From assembly GCF_000419525.1 (NCBI RefSeq), contig NZ_ATTE01000001.1:4648501-4712500 (forward strand): a stretch of 64,000 nt of DNA, written 5' to 3'. The position numbers and the translations under genes are program-made. Source of the DNA: Leucothrix mucor DSM 2157 (GTDB taxonomy: Bacteria > Pseudomonadota > Gammaproteobacteria > Thiotrichales > Thiotrichaceae). Shown piece after piece: positions 45,545 through 55,019 of this stretch. Each line of letters starts with the position of its first letter. Position 1 is the stretch's first letter. The notes beneath the pieces were generated by a model. The model saw only the letters and a program-made list of their open reading frames with translations. It was not told the origin of the DNA and did no database searches.

Positions 45545-45709
45545 CTAGCTTATTAGCAAGCGGGGGATTGCAGTTGTTTGTGGCGATACATCGACGAAGA
45601 TAATACGTCGCGCATCAGGGCCTTGTTTATTGGTTGGAACGCGAACACACGCCTGTAACGATGGAATAATGAGCGCTACGAGTAAGAGCTTTATTATTTT
45701 GTCATTCAC
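45545..45709 (-). CDS. Small putative lipoprotein
   Basis: A 54-residue frame that opens with GTG at 45709, with AGGGA 7 bases upstream. It has a lysine-containing n-region (MNDKIIK), a hydrophobic core (LLLVALIIPSL) and LQAC as a possible lipobox (Cys21), followed by 33 residues without a further hydrophobic stretch. It stands 150 bases behind apbE in the same direction. It resembles no family I know. Short length and the unusual Gln at -2 of the lipobox make it a moderate call. Confidence 0.5.
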   Translation of the reverse strand: MNDKIIKLLLVALIIPSLQACVRVPTNKQGPDARRIIFVDVSPQTTAIPRLLIS

Positions 45710-45859
45710 TGTACTGTCCCTGTAGTGGATGTTTTTGTTAGTCGTTATTTCATAGAGAAACGGTGCCTTCAGACTCCGCTAAAGGCACTTCAAAAATAAC
45801 ATTGATTGCAAGCCTGACCTAGTTAAAAACAACGCCTTGTTATGAAACTGTACAAATGG

Positions 45860-46909
45860 TCAAGGTTTGATGAAAAGCTCATCTGAAAAATTATGCCAGC
45901 TTTCGAAGCCATTTCCGTTCGCGGCACGGCTAATCATATAGCCACTGAGCTTGTTATCTTTCAGGAAGGTTTCGCCTTGTTTTTCGCCGAGTACCATCAA
46001 TGCAGTCGCTAAGCCATCGGCCATCATGCTGCTTTCATGGAGTACCGTGACGGAAGCCAAGCGGTGTTTGATCGGCTTGCCGGTGGCTGGATCAATCGTG
46101 TGGGAGTAGCGCTCACCATCTCGTTCGAAGTAATTGCGGTAGTCACCAGAAGTTGCGACACCGACATTATCCAGCAAAATGCCTTCTTGGATAATGCGCT
46201 CAGTAGTGCTGGGCTTTTCGATAGCAATCCGCCACAAATCGCCATTCACCTTACGGCCATGCGCACGAATCTCACCACCCACTTCCACTAAATAGCTGGT
46301 GATGCCTTCTGCTTCTAGTTGCTCAGCCAGTGCATCAACTGCATAACCTTTAGCTATTGCGGATAAATCAATGCGTAACCCCGGAATTTGCTTACGAAGC
46401 GCCGGTGGGGATTGCTGAAGTTCTAAACGTTGGTAACCCATGGATTCACGAGCGGTAGCAATGGCAGCATCATCAGGGTTATTGTTTTTAAAGTTTGGAC
46501 CAAAGCCCCACAAGTTCACTAGCGGGCCAACGGTGATATCAAAAGCACCATTGCTCATCTTGCTGATTGTTTGTGCAGCGGCGGTGACTTTTAAAAACTC
46601 CGGTGAAATTGGAAACCACTCGGTACTTTGCGAGTCATTAAAGCGGCTGATTTCAGAGTCTTTAATATAGGTCGACATTTGCTGGTTGATGCGTACTAGC
46701 GAAGCATCAATTTCCTGCTGAATCGTCTTGGCATCCAGCTCAATGTCTTCCGGTGGATACAAGGTGATATTGTATCGTGTCCCCATAGTGGGGCCGGTCA
46801 ATTTAATCGGTTCTGCAGGTTGGCTACAGCTGCTTAATTGCGCCGCGATGACGACTAAGCATAAGGCTGTAACAATAAACTTAAAGCTGGGGATTGAGAA
46901 TCTGCTCAC
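45860..46909 (-). CDS. apbE: FAD:protein FMN transferase ApbE
   Basis: A 349-residue lipoprotein (signal peptidase II site LSSC at about residues 25-28) of the ApbE family. It has GPTMGTRYNITLY, the SAIAKGYAVDALAEQLE segment, VGGEIRAHGRK, and the SHTIDPATGKPIKH metal-site region with the later MADGLATALMVLG. ApbE attaches FMN to threonines of periplasmic-facing proteins such as RnfG, RnfD and NqrC. None of those is in the window. The start is GTG at 46909, inside the end of the GspC-like gene (29-base overlap), so the two are coupled. Confidence 0.94.
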   Translation of the reverse strand: MSRFSIPSFKFIVTALCLVVIAAQLSSCSQPAEPIKLTGPTMGTRYNITLYPPEDIELDAKTIQQEIDASLVRINQQMSTYIKDSEISRFNDSQSTEWFPISPEFLKVTAAAQTISKMSNGAFDITVGPLVNLWGFGPNFKNNNPDDAAIATARESMGYQRLELQQSPPALRKQIPGLRIDLSAIAKGYAVDALAEQLEAEGITSYLVEVGGEIRAHGRKVNGDLWRIAIEKPSTTERIIQEGILLDNVGVATSGDYRNYFERDGERYSHTIDPATGKPIKHRLASVTVLHESSMMADGLATALMVLGEKQGETFLKDNKLSGYMISRAANGNGFESWHNFSDELFIKP

Positions 46910-47861
46910 TTCCGCCTCGTATGACTTTCAGTGTTAATGATGGAGAGTCTGCCACTTGTTGCATGATATTGGCGGCTTTATCCGGGCCGTCAATCAGCAC
47001 GTCATTCACCTCGGTGATCACGTCGCCATTCCGTAGGCCTAAAGCACGGAACAACTCTCGGTTACGGCTTGGATATACCCGAATCCCTTTGATTTCGCCA
47101 TTTTCACGTACGATAGATGGGGTAATCACTGACATTAGAATGTTTGGATTTTCGATGGCTTGCTCGCGAAGCTCAGTCAAGGTTTCGATTTTTCCATTGC
47201 CCGGCGTTGGCATAGCATCCGGAGCAGGCTCATTAGTCATCTCATCATCAGCCGCATCGGCTGCTGCTTGGCGACGGCTTCGGAAGTTCGATGCGGTTTG
47301 ACTGCTGCTAGACCGGCTAGATGCTGTTTTCGCACTAGCAAAGTCTGGCAGCTTAATTTCTTGCTCTACGCCATTGTTATTAATAATGACATTGGTGGTA
47401 TTGATTCTAACGACCGAAACTCCGGTATCCTGAGCTTCTTCGCCAGGTGCTGCCTTTGGAATCATATCGCCTTGGCGGTAAGCATCTTCAGGCTTGCCGT
47501 TATAAGACATCATCGCGTAGCCATTGCCATTCTTATAAGCCAGAATGGCAGAGACTTTAAGGTTTAGATTAGTCGGTTTTGGCGCGACTTTTTTAACCGG
47601 AGTTGGAGCACGAGCAATAACAGGAGCTGCCTTTGGGATAACGCCAAATAAGTGTTCATCCGCGATAAGCTTGCCATAATTTTCTTTAGTACCGCTGGCA
47701 AGGTTTACTCGGCTGCTGCTACGGCTGGCTGCTTCCGCCACTTGGGGGACGGGTGTAACGACCAGCCATAACAAGTTGGCCAGCGTAACGCCCAGCGCAA
47801 TCACCATAAAAAATGTCAGCAAACCGGGAGCGCGTTGTAACCACTTTTTGGCATCACTCAT
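46881..47861 (-). CDS. GspC-like type II secretion inner-membrane protein with PDZ domain
   Basis: A 326-residue protein: short cytoplasmic start, one membrane helix (about 12-36), a Ser/Pro-rich linker, an HR-like domain (about 60-170; [39 protein letters not shown]) and a C-terminal PDZ domain (about 235-326; [34 protein letters not shown]). This is the layout of GspC, which links the secretin to the inner platform of the type II system. No gspD or other gsp gene adjoins it. Its ATG overlaps the purC stop (ATGA), an unusual place for a secretion gene. Confidence 0.85.
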   Translation of the reverse strand: MSDAKKWLQRAPGLLTFFMVIALGVTLANLLWLVVTPVPQVAEAASRSSSRVNLASGTKENYGKLIADEHLFGVIPKAAPVIARAPTPVKKVAPKPTNLNLKVSAILAYKNGNGYAMMSYNGKPEDAYRQGDMIPKAAPGEEAQDTGVSVVRINTTNVIINNNGVEQEIKLPDFASAKTASSRSSSSQTASNFRSRRQAAADAADDEMTNEPAPDAMPTPGNGKIETLTELREQAIENPNILMSVITPSIVRENGEIKGIRVYPSRNRELFRALGLRNGDVITEVNDVLIDGPDKAANIMQQVADSPSLTLKVIRGGSEQILNPQL

Positions 47862-48739
47862 ACGCTAGACTCCGTTAAGCGACGTGCAACCTCACGGTAT
47901 TTGTCTGCTGTTTTCTCAAGTATATCGGCTGGAATCACTGGGCCGGGAGGAGTTTTATCCCAATCCAGCGTCTCCAGATAATCCCGAACAAACTGCTTGT
48001 CGAATGAAGGAGGGCTTGTGCCTTCCTGATATTCATCGGCAGGCCAGAAGCGAGAGGAGTCAGGCGTGAGAATTTCATCAATCAGAATCAGATTGTCATC
48101 TTCATCCAAACCGAATTCGAATTTGGTATCGGCAATTATAATGCCACGTTCTAAAGCATAAGCCGCCGCTTCAGTGTAAAGCTGAATGCTGGTATCGCGA
48201 ATCTTAGCTGCAAGCTCTGCGCCAATGCGTTGCTCCATCACAGAGAAAGCAATGTTCTCATCGTGATCGCCCACTTCCGCTTTGCTGGATGGCGTGAAAA
48301 TAGGCTCTGGTAATTTGCTCGCCTGTTTCAACCCGCTTGGTAGCGTGATGCCGCAAACTGCGCCAGTCTTTTGATAATCTTTCCAGCCGGAACCAATCAG
48401 ATAGCCGCGTACGATGGCTTCAATCGGCAGCGGCTTTAGGCGACGGACCACAATGGCACGGCCTTCCAGCCACTCGGCTTCTTCATCCGTTACCGACAGC
48501 TCATCGATATCAATGTCGGTCAGATGGTTTGGAATCACGTGGGATAATTTATCGAACCAGAAGTTGGATACCTGCAGCAGGACTTTACCTTTATCCGGAA
48601 TTGGCTGTGGCATGACCACATCAAATGCAGATAAACGATCGGTGGTTACAATCAGCATGTACCCGTTGTCGAGTGCATAGATATCCCGAACCTTACCTTG
48701 GGCAATGAGTTCGAGGTTTTTTAGTTTTGGCTGGCTCAT
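47858..48739 (-). CDS. purC: Phosphoribosylaminoimidazole-succinocarboxamide synthase
   Basis: A 293-residue SAICAR synthetase: GKVRDIYAL near the start, [12 protein letters not shown], the [24 protein letters not shown] segment and [15 protein letters not shown]. It catalyses the eighth step of IMP synthesis (CAIR plus aspartate to SAICAR). The length (293) matches the longer gammaproteobacterial form rather than the 237-residue E. coli enzyme. It is divergent from purEK with 74 bases between starts, so the purine genes share one control region. A gspC-like gene and apbE follow in one transcript. Confidence 0.96.
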   Translation of the reverse strand: MSQPKLKNLELIAQGKVRDIYALDNGYMLIVTTDRLSAFDVVMPQPIPDKGKVLLQVSNFWFDKLSHVIPNHLTDIDIDELSVTDEEAEWLEGRAIVVRRLKPLPIEAIVRGYLIGSGWKDYQKTGAVCGITLPSGLKQASKLPEPIFTPSSKAEVGDHDENIAFSVMEQRIGAELAAKIRDTSIQLYTEAAAYALERGIIIADTKFEFGLDEDDNLILIDEILTPDSSRFWPADEYQEGTSPPSFDKQFVRDYLETLDWDKTPPGPVIPADILEKTADKYREVARRLTESSV

Positions 48740-48770
48740 AAATCGTTTACGTAGAGATAATAGAAAACGG

Positions 48771-48779
48771 TGCTATAAT
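48771..48779 (+). promoter_or_regulatory. Extended -10 promoter for purEK
   Basis: TGCTATAAT, identical to the extended -10 before the PAS kinase, lies 34 bases before the purE ATG. No -35 at proper distance is recognised. A purine-repressor type palindrome is not evident. Confidence 0.5.
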
Positions 48780-48813
48780 ATCAGGTTTTTTGCAGGATAT
48801 TGGAGTGAATGTG

Positions 48814-49308
48814 ATGTCACAACCTGTGGTTGGCGTTGTAATGGGTAGCAGTAGTGATTGGCCTGTTATGTCAAAAGCCGTTGAAATATTAGAAGCCTTT
48901 GATATTCCTCATGAATACCGGGTCGTTTCGGCGCACCGTACACCAGACTTGCTGTATGAGTATGCAGAAGCCGCTGGTCCAAATGGCTTAAAAGCGATTA
49001 TCGCCGGAGCCGGTGGTGCTGCGCACTTGCCGGGCATGTTGGCGGCGAAGACGATTGTGCCTGTTTTAGGTGTTCCAGCGCCGTCGCGTTACCTGAAAGG
49101 TGTCGATTCTTTGCACTCGATTGTGCAGATGCCAAAAGGGATTCCGGTGGCTACGTTTGCAATTGGTGAAGCGGGTGCGGCAAATGCGGCCTTATTTGCA
49201 ATTGCGATGTTGGCTGTAACCGATGAAGCATTGGCGACTAAGCTGACCGCTTATCGCGAAGAACAGCGCCAGCACGCGCTTAATATGACATTACCTCCAG
49301 AAGCATGA
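48814..49308 (+). CDS. purE: N5-carboxyaminoimidazole ribonucleotide mutase
   Basis: A 164-residue class I PurE starting [23 protein letters not shown] lies 8 bases before this ATG; an in-frame ATG at 48790 is less likely. The active-site segments SSSDW, SAHRTPD and the [14 protein letters not shown] loop are intact. It converts N5-CAIR to CAIR. The stop overlaps the purK start (ATGA). PurK supplies its substrate. Confidence 0.97.
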   Translation: MSQPVVGVVMGSSSDWPVMSKAVEILEAFDIPHEYRVVSAHRTPDLLYEYAEAAGPNGLKAIIAGAGGAAHLPGMLAAKTIVPVLGVPAPSRYLKGVDSLHSIVQMPKGIPVATFAIGEAGAANAALFAIAMLAVTDEALATKLTAYREEQRQHALNMTLPPEA

Positions 49309-50444
49309 ATACAGAAATGATTTTACCTGGCGCCACAATCGGTATGATTGGTGGCGGACAACTCGGCCGCATGTTTGTGATTGCTGCAAAGTACCTCGGC
49401 TACCGAGTGATTGTATTGGAGCCGGGCCCCGATAGCCCTGCAGGCCAAGTCGCCGATGAGCAAATTGTTGCGGAATATGACGATGCAACGGCGTTAGCTA
49501 TTTTCGCTGAGCGCTGTGATGTCATCACCACCGAATTTGAAAATATTCCTGCGCATGTATTAGAAAGCTTAAGTGCGACTTGTCCGGTTCGCCCATCAGC
49601 CCAAGCGCTGGGTAAAACGCAGGACCGCATCGTTGAGAAAGATTTCATTCGCGAATGTGGTTTGTTGCCCGTGCCATACGGTGCCATCCGCACCCGCTCT
49701 GATGTCGCTACCGCGATTGATGCGATTGAGTTCCCAGCCATTTTGAAAACCGCGCGCTTTGGGTATGACGGCAAAGGCCAGATTACCGTGAACACGCCGG
49801 ATGAAGTGGTTGAAGCCTATCATGCGCACAACTCAGCAGATTGTGTGCTAGAGCAGCGGATTGATTTAGCTTGCGAAGTCTCTGTAGTGCTAGCACGCAA
49901 TGAGCGTGGCGAGACTCAGTGTTTTCCGGTTTCTGAAAACCTGCATCGCGATGGCATTTTGTATCAAAGTATTGTGCCAGCGCGTGTGGATGAGTCTATC
50001 GCTAAGGCGGCCCAAACGGCAGCTAAGCACATTGCTAATCAGTTGGATTATGTCGGTGTACTTGCGGTTGAGTTCTTTGTCACAAAGCAGGACGCTTTGT
50101 TAGTGAATGAAATTGCGCCGCGCACACATAACAGTGGCCATTTTACGATTGATGCGTGTGTGACTTCGCAGTTTGAGCAACAGGTTCGTACGGTATGTAA
50201 TTTGCCATTTGGTGATACGCGTTTACTAAGCCCTGTTGTAATGACTAATTTGTTGGGTGATCTGTGGGGCGATAGCCAGCCAGATTGGCAGCACGTGTTT
50301 AACAGCCCAGCGACTAAGCTGCACTTATATGGCAAAGCCTCTGCACGGGCGGGTCGCAAGATGGGCCATTACTGCACCTTGGCTGATTCGGTGGAAGCTG
50401 CCCAAGCGGAAGCGAACACTATTTTTACTGCATTGAGTGAATAG
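49305..50444 (+). CDS. purK: N5-carboxyaminoimidazole ribonucleotide synthetase
   Basis: A 379-residue ATP-grasp enzyme: [20 protein letters not shown] at the N-terminus, the [11 protein letters not shown] nucleotide-binding loop, and [18 protein letters not shown] of the metal site. It carboxylates AIR with bicarbonate and ATP to N5-CAIR. Length and motifs are normal. Translational coupling to purE fits the handing on of an unstable product. Confidence 0.96.
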   Translation: MNTEMILPGATIGMIGGGQLGRMFVIAAKYLGYRVIVLEPGPDSPAGQVADEQIVAEYDDATALAIFAERCDVITTEFENIPAHVLESLSATCPVRPSAQALGKTQDRIVEKDFIRECGLLPVPYGAIRTRSDVATAIDAIEFPAILKTARFGYDGKGQITVNTPDEVVEAYHAHNSADCVLEQRIDLACEVSVVLARNERGETQCFPVSENLHRDGILYQSIVPARVDESIAKAAQTAAKHIANQLDYVGVLAVEFFVTKQDALLVNEIAPRTHNSGHFTIDACVTSQFEQQVRTVCNLPFGDTRLLSPVVMTNLLGDLWGDSQPDWQHVFNSPATKLHLYGKASARAGRKMGHYCTLADSVEAAQAEANTIFTALSE

Positions 50445-50446
50445 GC

Positions 50447-51040
50447 ATGACAAACGAAGATTATTTAAAGTCGCTACGCCAGGATATCGAGTTCAAAGCG
50501 ACGCTGTGCGATAAGCTGATGGTGTTTCGCTCAACGTGGGGAATTTTCTCGCCACGTGAAATTGATGCAGGTACCGATCTGATATTGCGCTATATCAAGC
50601 CTGCTGAAGATGCGGATATCTTTGACTTGGGCTGTGGTTATGGTCCGATTGGTTTGACACTAGCCAAGCTTGCGCCAAAAGGCCAAACGCTGATGTGCGA
50701 TAAAGATTTCATGGCGGTGGATTATGCCAACCGCAATGCAATCTTAAATGGCATCAAAAATGCTGAAGCGATCTTAAGTAACGGCTTTCAACACGTTGAT
50801 AAGGATCGCCGCTTTGATATGGTGGTTTCCAATGTGCCGGCTAAAGTTGGCAACGAGATGATGACGCTGATGTTGCATGACGCTTACCGTCATATGAAGC
50901 CGGGCGGAGAAATCTACTTGGTGACTGTGAATGGCTTGCGCCAATACATGAAGCGTAATCTGAAAGAAGTCTTTGGTAACTACGATAAGTTAAAGCAGGG
51001 TAGTGCGTATACCGTTCAGATGGCGACTAAAGAAGGCTGA
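50447..51040 (+). CDS. Class I SAM-dependent methyltransferase
   Basis: A 197-residue protein with a class I methyltransferase fold: IFDLGCGYGPIGLTLAK (SAM loop, about 60-76), DKDFMAVDYANRNA, and MVVSNVPAKVGNEM. The fold and the DLGCGYGPIG loop recall RsmC/RlmG-type nucleic-acid methyltransferases, but NPP(F/Y), which flips out the target base, is replaced by NVPAK. The substrate is therefore uncertain. It starts 2 bases after purK and probably belongs to the same transcript. A strong terminator follows. Confidence 0.85.
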   Translation: MTNEDYLKSLRQDIEFKATLCDKLMVFRSTWGIFSPREIDAGTDLILRYIKPAEDADIFDLGCGYGPIGLTLAKLAPKGQTLMCDKDFMAVDYANRNAILNGIKNAEAILSNGFQHVDKDRRFDMVVSNVPAKVGNEMMTLMLHDAYRHMKPGGEIYLVTVNGLRQYMKRNLKEVFGNYDKLKQGSAYTVQMATKEG

Positions 51041-51051
51041 TTTATCAGGGA

Positions 51052-51082
51052 GGCTGGTTGAGAGTTTGACAACCAGCCTTTA
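51052..51082 (+). terminator. Terminator between purEK-methyltransferase and ftsY
   Basis: GGCTGGTTG (51052-51060) pairs with CAACCAGCC (51070-51078) over a 9-base loop and is followed by TTTAT. It lies in the gap between convergent genes, so it probably serves the rightward operon. Confidence 0.7.
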
Positions 51083-51091
51083 TCGAATTGC

Positions 51092-52225
51092 TTAGCTAAA
51101 ATCCCCACCCAGCAATGCGCCGGTAAAGTTCTCAGCATCAAACGTCTGCAAGTCATCAATACTCTCGCCCACGCCAACAAAGCGAACCGGAATGCCTGTC
51201 TGGTTAGCAATGGCAAATAAAATCCCACCCTTTGCCGTACCATCCAGTTTAGTCACGGTAATACCCGTTAAGCCAAGCGCGTTATGAAACTCTTTGGCTT
51301 GCGCTAAAGCGTTCTGACCGATACTCGCATCAACAATTAACATTATTTCATGCGGCGCGGTTGGGTCGACCTTTTGCATGACCCGCTTAACCTTTTTCAA
51401 CTCTTCCATCAGGTTAGTTTGGGTGTGTAAGCGACCCGCTGTGTCGGCCAGCAATACGTCGATACCACGAGCTTTAGCAGCCTGCATGCCATCAAAAATA
51501 ACCGATGCGCTATCTGAGCCTTGGCCTTGGGCAATGACTGGAACTTTGTTGCGCTCACCCCAGGTTTGCAGCTGTTCAACCGCCGCAGCACGGAAAGTAT
51601 CACCCGCCGCTAACATTACCTTTTTGCCATCATTCTGGAATTTCTTCGCCAGTTTGCCTATCGTAGTAGTCTTACCAGCGCCGTTAATGCCGACCATCAA
51701 AATAACCATCGGCTTTTTGCTGCCATCAATTTCCAGAGGCTTAGCGACAGGCTTCAGGATATCGCTCATGCTGCGATACAAAGACTGCATCAGTGCTTCA
51801 GTATCATTTAGCTCGTTGCGGTCAACTTGCTGAGTCAGGTCTTTAATGATTTTTTGGGTAGCTTCAATGCCAACATCGGCCATTAACAAGCGAGTTTCCA
51901 GTTCTTCCAGAACTTCATCATCAATCTGTTTTTTGCCCATAAACAGATTGCCGAAGCCTTCTGTTAGTGAGGAGCCGGTTTTAGATAAGCCACTTTTTAA
52001 CCGGGAGAACAGGCTAGGCTTTTCTTTGGTTTCAGTGCTTACCGGTGCGGGGGCTGGAGTCGGTGCAGGCTCAGTTGCTTTGGCAACGGGTGTCGGCGCA
52101 GGTACTGGCGCAGTTGGTGTTTCATCAGGTGTGCTTACGGGCGTGTTTTCTTGAGCGGCTGGCAACTCGGCAGCGGTCTCATTCCCTTGTTCAAGCTGTT
52201 TTTTCTTCTTGAAAAATTTGAACAT
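51092..52225 (-). CDS. ftsY: Signal recognition particle receptor FtsY
   Basis: A 377-residue GTPase: an N-terminal Lys-rich patch, a Pro/Ala-rich low-complexity region (about 30-65), then the NG domain with GINGAGKTTT (P-loop), DTFRAAAVEQL, DTAGRLHTQTNLMEEL and TKLDGTAKGG. FtsY docks ribosome-SRP complexes at the membrane. The A domain is short and proline-rich and not strongly acidic as in E. coli. ftsY is usually followed by ftsE and ftsX; neither is here. Confidence 0.97.
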   Translation of the reverse strand: MFKFFKKKKQLEQGNETAAELPAAQENTPVSTPDETPTAPVPAPTPVAKATEPAPTPAPAPVSTETKEKPSLFSRLKSGLSKTGSSLTEGFGNLFMGKKQIDDEVLEELETRLLMADVGIEATQKIIKDLTQQVDRNELNDTEALMQSLYRSMSDILKPVAKPLEIDGSKKPMVILMVGINGAGKTTTIGKLAKKFQNDGKKVMLAAGDTFRAAAVEQLQTWGERNKVPVIAQGQGSDSASVIFDGMQAAKARGIDVLLADTAGRLHTQTNLMEELKKVKRVMQKVDPTAPHEIMLIVDASIGQNALAQAKEFHNALGLTGITVTKLDGTAKGGILFAIANQTGIPVRFVGVGESIDDLQTFDAENFTGALLGGDFS

Positions 52226-52254
52226 CGTTTATACTTCAATTTTGGTTAATAAAT

Positions 52255-53688
52255 GTGAATCATGTAATGCAGAGAATCTTATCACTTGGGAAGCCAATGC
52301 GTAACTGTCGCGTGCTGTTTGCGGCAGTCCTGATGTTGAGTATGCCGGTTCAGGCAGAGACGAGCGCGGTTGCAGCGCCCGATACGACCACTAATGCATC
52401 AAAGATTACAGAGAAAACCCTGAGCAACGGGCTGAAGGTCATCGTAAAAGAAGACCATCGCGCACCGATTGCTGTGCTACAAGTTTGGTATCGAATTGGT
52501 ACTAGTTACGAACATGAAGGCATCACCGGCCTGTCGCATGCGCTTGAACATATGATGTTCAAAGGTACGACGACTCGTAAATCAGGTGAGTTTGAAGTGA
52601 TTCTGGCGCGTAATGGCGCTCGCAATAATGCATTCACCTCACAAGACTACACCACTTATTACGAAGTGCTGGCAGCGGACCGCTTGGAAGTGGCGTTTGA
52701 GCTGGAAGGCGACCGGATGCGTAATCTGGTGCTGGACAAAGATGAGTTCGCTAAAGAGATCGAAGTGGTTAAAGAAGAGCGCCGTATGCGCACCGACGAT
52801 AACCCGAATTCTAAAATGCGCGAGCAGTTCAACGCCGTTTCTTATCTGAATAATCCTTACCGTGCGCCAGTGATTGGTTGGATGGAAGATTTGGATACGA
52901 TGAAACTGGCTGATCTGAAAGATTGGTACAACAAGTGGTATGCGCCAAACAATGCAACCGTGGTTGTGGCGGGCGATGTGAAGCCAGAAGCGGTATTCGC
53001 ATTAGCAGAAAAGTATTTTGGTGATTACAAGTCGGTTGAGCTGCCGGAAGTAAAGCCACGTACTGAGATCCCACAGGTCGGTATTCGTGAGATTGTTGTT
53101 AAAGCGCCAGCGAAAGTGCCAAATATTATGATGGGCTTTAAAACGCCAAGCATGATCAGCGCGAAGCAAGGCAAAGTAGAAGCGTGGGAGCCGTATGCAT
53201 TAGATGTGCTGTCAACGATTCTGGATGGCGGTAGTAGTGCGCGCTTCTCCAAAAATCTGGTGCGCGGTAAAGAAATTGCTGCCGGAGCCAGTGCCTATTA
53301 TATGGCTTATGGCCGTATGCCAGAGCAGTTGATCGTTTCTGGTGTGCCAGCAGATGGTGTTGATATCAATGACCTGCGCAAAGCGTTACTGGCAGAAGTT
53401 GATGTATTCAAAACCGAGTTGGTTACCGAAGAAGAGTTGGAGCGCGTAAAAGCGCAAACCTTAGCCTCTGAGATTTTCCAGCGTGATTCAGTTGAGCACA
53501 TGGCAACACTGATCGGTATGATGGAATCTGTTGGTTTGGGCTGGTCGATTTTGGATGAATATCAGGATCGCGTTATGGCAGTTACTGCTGAGCAAGTCCA
53601 AGCGGTTGCGAAAAAATACCTGAATGAAGATCAATTAACAGTGGCACGACTTGAGCCTCAGTCACTGGATAATCGAGGGGCTAAGTAA
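52255..53688 (+). CDS. M16-family zinc metallopeptidase (active subunit)
   Basis: A 477-residue peptidase with a signal peptide (cleaved near VQAETS). The inverted zinc motif HALEH is at about residue 96-100 with MMFKGT behind it, followed by the distal glutamate region EGDRMRNLVLDKDEF and EIEVVKEERR. Proteins of this group digest peptides in the periplasm as a pair with an inactive partner. The partner follows with its ATG overlapping the stop by one base. The start is GTG at 52255 or ATG at 52267. It is divergent from ftsY with 29 bases between starts. Confidence 0.95.
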   Translation: MNHVMQRILSLGKPMRNCRVLFAAVLMLSMPVQAETSAVAAPDTTTNASKITEKTLSNGLKVIVKEDHRAPIAVLQVWYRIGTSYEHEGITGLSHALEHMMFKGTTTRKSGEFEVILARNGARNNAFTSQDYTTYYEVLAADRLEVAFELEGDRMRNLVLDKDEFAKEIEVVKEERRMRTDDNPNSKMREQFNAVSYLNNPYRAPVIGWMEDLDTMKLADLKDWYNKWYAPNNATVVVAGDVKPEAVFALAEKYFGDYKSVELPEVKPRTEIPQVGIREIVVKAPAKVPNIMMGFKTPSMISAKQGKVEAWEPYALDVLSTILDGGSSARFSKNLVRGKEIAAGASAYYMAYGRMPEQLIVSGVPADGVDINDLRKALLAEVDVFKTELVTEEELERVKAQTLASEIFQRDSVEHMATLIGMMESVGLGWSILDEYQDRVMAVTAEQVQAVAKKYLNEDQLTVARLEPQSLDNRGAK

Positions 53689-55019
53689 TGCGTATCCTGA
53701 GAAGTTTCGTACTGCTGGTCGTCACCAGCGTTGCCAGTTCGGTGGCTTTTGCTGGTCCGAAAATTGAAAACTGGACTTTAGATAGTGGCTTGCGCGTGTT
53801 CTATGTCGGGATTGATGATCTGCCGATGTTAGATATCAATGTCACGTTTGACGCCGGTAGCGCTCGCGATGGCAAGCAGTCTGGCTTGGCGAATATGACC
53901 ATGTCGATGCTGGATAAAGGCGCGGCAGGCATGAATGCTGATCAACTGGCGGAAGTGTTTGAGTCAGTTGGTGCTAATTTCTATTCTGATGCCTCACGTG
54001 ATAACGCCAATATAGGTTTGCGTACGATTACACTGGAAAAGCCGTTCAAAACCGCCATTGATAACTGGTTGGCTGTTATGGCGAAACCAGAGTTTCCGGA
54101 AGCAGACTTTGAGCGTTTACAAAAGCAGATGATTGTGGGCTTTGAAGCGGCTAAGCAAAACCCAGGCAGTATTGCTGGCGAAGCGTTTTATAAGAACCTG
54201 TATGGCGACCATCCTTATGCTATGCCAGTTAGCGGCACTGAAGACAGTGTTGCCGCGCTGAAAACGGATGACCTGAAGGCGTTCTACCAGCGCTACATGG
54301 TTGAAGATAATGCCATGGTGACGATTGTTGGTGCAGTGACCCGTGAAGAAGCTGAGGTATTGGCTAAGCGTGTGGCTGAAGTACTGCCTAAGGGTGAGAA
54401 GCCAGAGCCCATTCCACCGGTTAAGCTGCTGACTGAGTCAAAAACGGTACACATTCCGTTCCCATCTAGTCAGGCTCACATTATGATTGGTCAGCCTGGT
54501 AATAAGCGTGGCGACCCTGATTACTTCAAGCTATACCTTGGTAACCATCCTTTTGGTGGTGGCGGATTTACGTCGCGCTTAATGAAGGAGATTCGGGTAA
54601 AGCGTGGCTTGAGCTACAGCGTTTACAGCTATTTCTCCGTTTCACGTGAGTTTGGACCGTTCCTAATGGGCTTGCAGACCAAGGTTGCACAGATTGATGA
54701 GGCAAAGCAAGCGCTTGAGGATTTGCTCAATCAGTACCTTGAAACTGGCCCGACTGAAGAAGAGATTGAAGAGGCTAAGCTGAATATTACTGGCGGCTTC
54801 CCAATGAATATCGCGGGTAACAGCAATATTGCTAACTATGTCGATATGATCGGTTTTTACGGTTTGCCATTGGATTATTTGGATAAGTTTACGGGTGAAA
54901 TCAACAAGCTAACACGCGATGAAGTGGCTGATGCACTTAAGCGTCGAATTAACCCAAAAGCGATGTTGACGGTCATTGTAGGTGGCGAAAAGGCTGATGA
55001 GCAAAGCACGAAAGAGTAG
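53688..55019 (+). CDS. M16-family peptidase homologue (non-catalytic subunit)
   Basis: A 443-residue M16 protein with a signal peptide (cleaved near AFAGPK). Where HxxEH would stand it has GLANMTMSML, so it cannot bind zinc there. It has the YSVYS and GGGGFTSRLMKEIRVKRGLSY segment that completes the active site of its partner. It pairs with the active subunit just upstream, with which it forms an operon. Its 3' end overlaps rsmD. Confidence 0.94.
   Translation: MRILRSFVLLVVTSVASSVAFAGPKIENWTLDSGLRVFYVGIDDLPMLDINVTFDAGSARDGKQSGLANMTMSMLDKGAAGMNADQLAEVFESVGANFYSDASRDNANIGLRTITLEKPFKTAIDNWLAVMAKPEFPEADFERLQKQMIVGFEAAKQNPGSIAGEAFYKNLYGDHPYAMPVSGTEDSVAALKTDDLKAFYQRYMVEDNAMVTIVGAVTREEAEVLAKRVAEVLPKGEKPEPIPPVKLLTESKTVHIPFPSSQAHIMIGQPGNKRGDPDYFKLYLGNHPFGGGGFTSRLMKEIRVKRGLSYSVYSYFSVSREFGPFLMGLQTKVAQIDEAKQALEDLLNQYLETGPTEEEIEEAKLNITGGFPMNIAGNSNIANYVDMIGFYGLPLDYLDKFTGEINKLTRDEVADALKRRINPKAMLTVIVGGEKADEQSTKE

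Noticed and set aside
48740-48813. Purine riboswitch or PurR box between purC and purE
   Set aside because: The gap is only 74 bases and holds no riboswitch-like fold or PurR palindrome that I can recognise.
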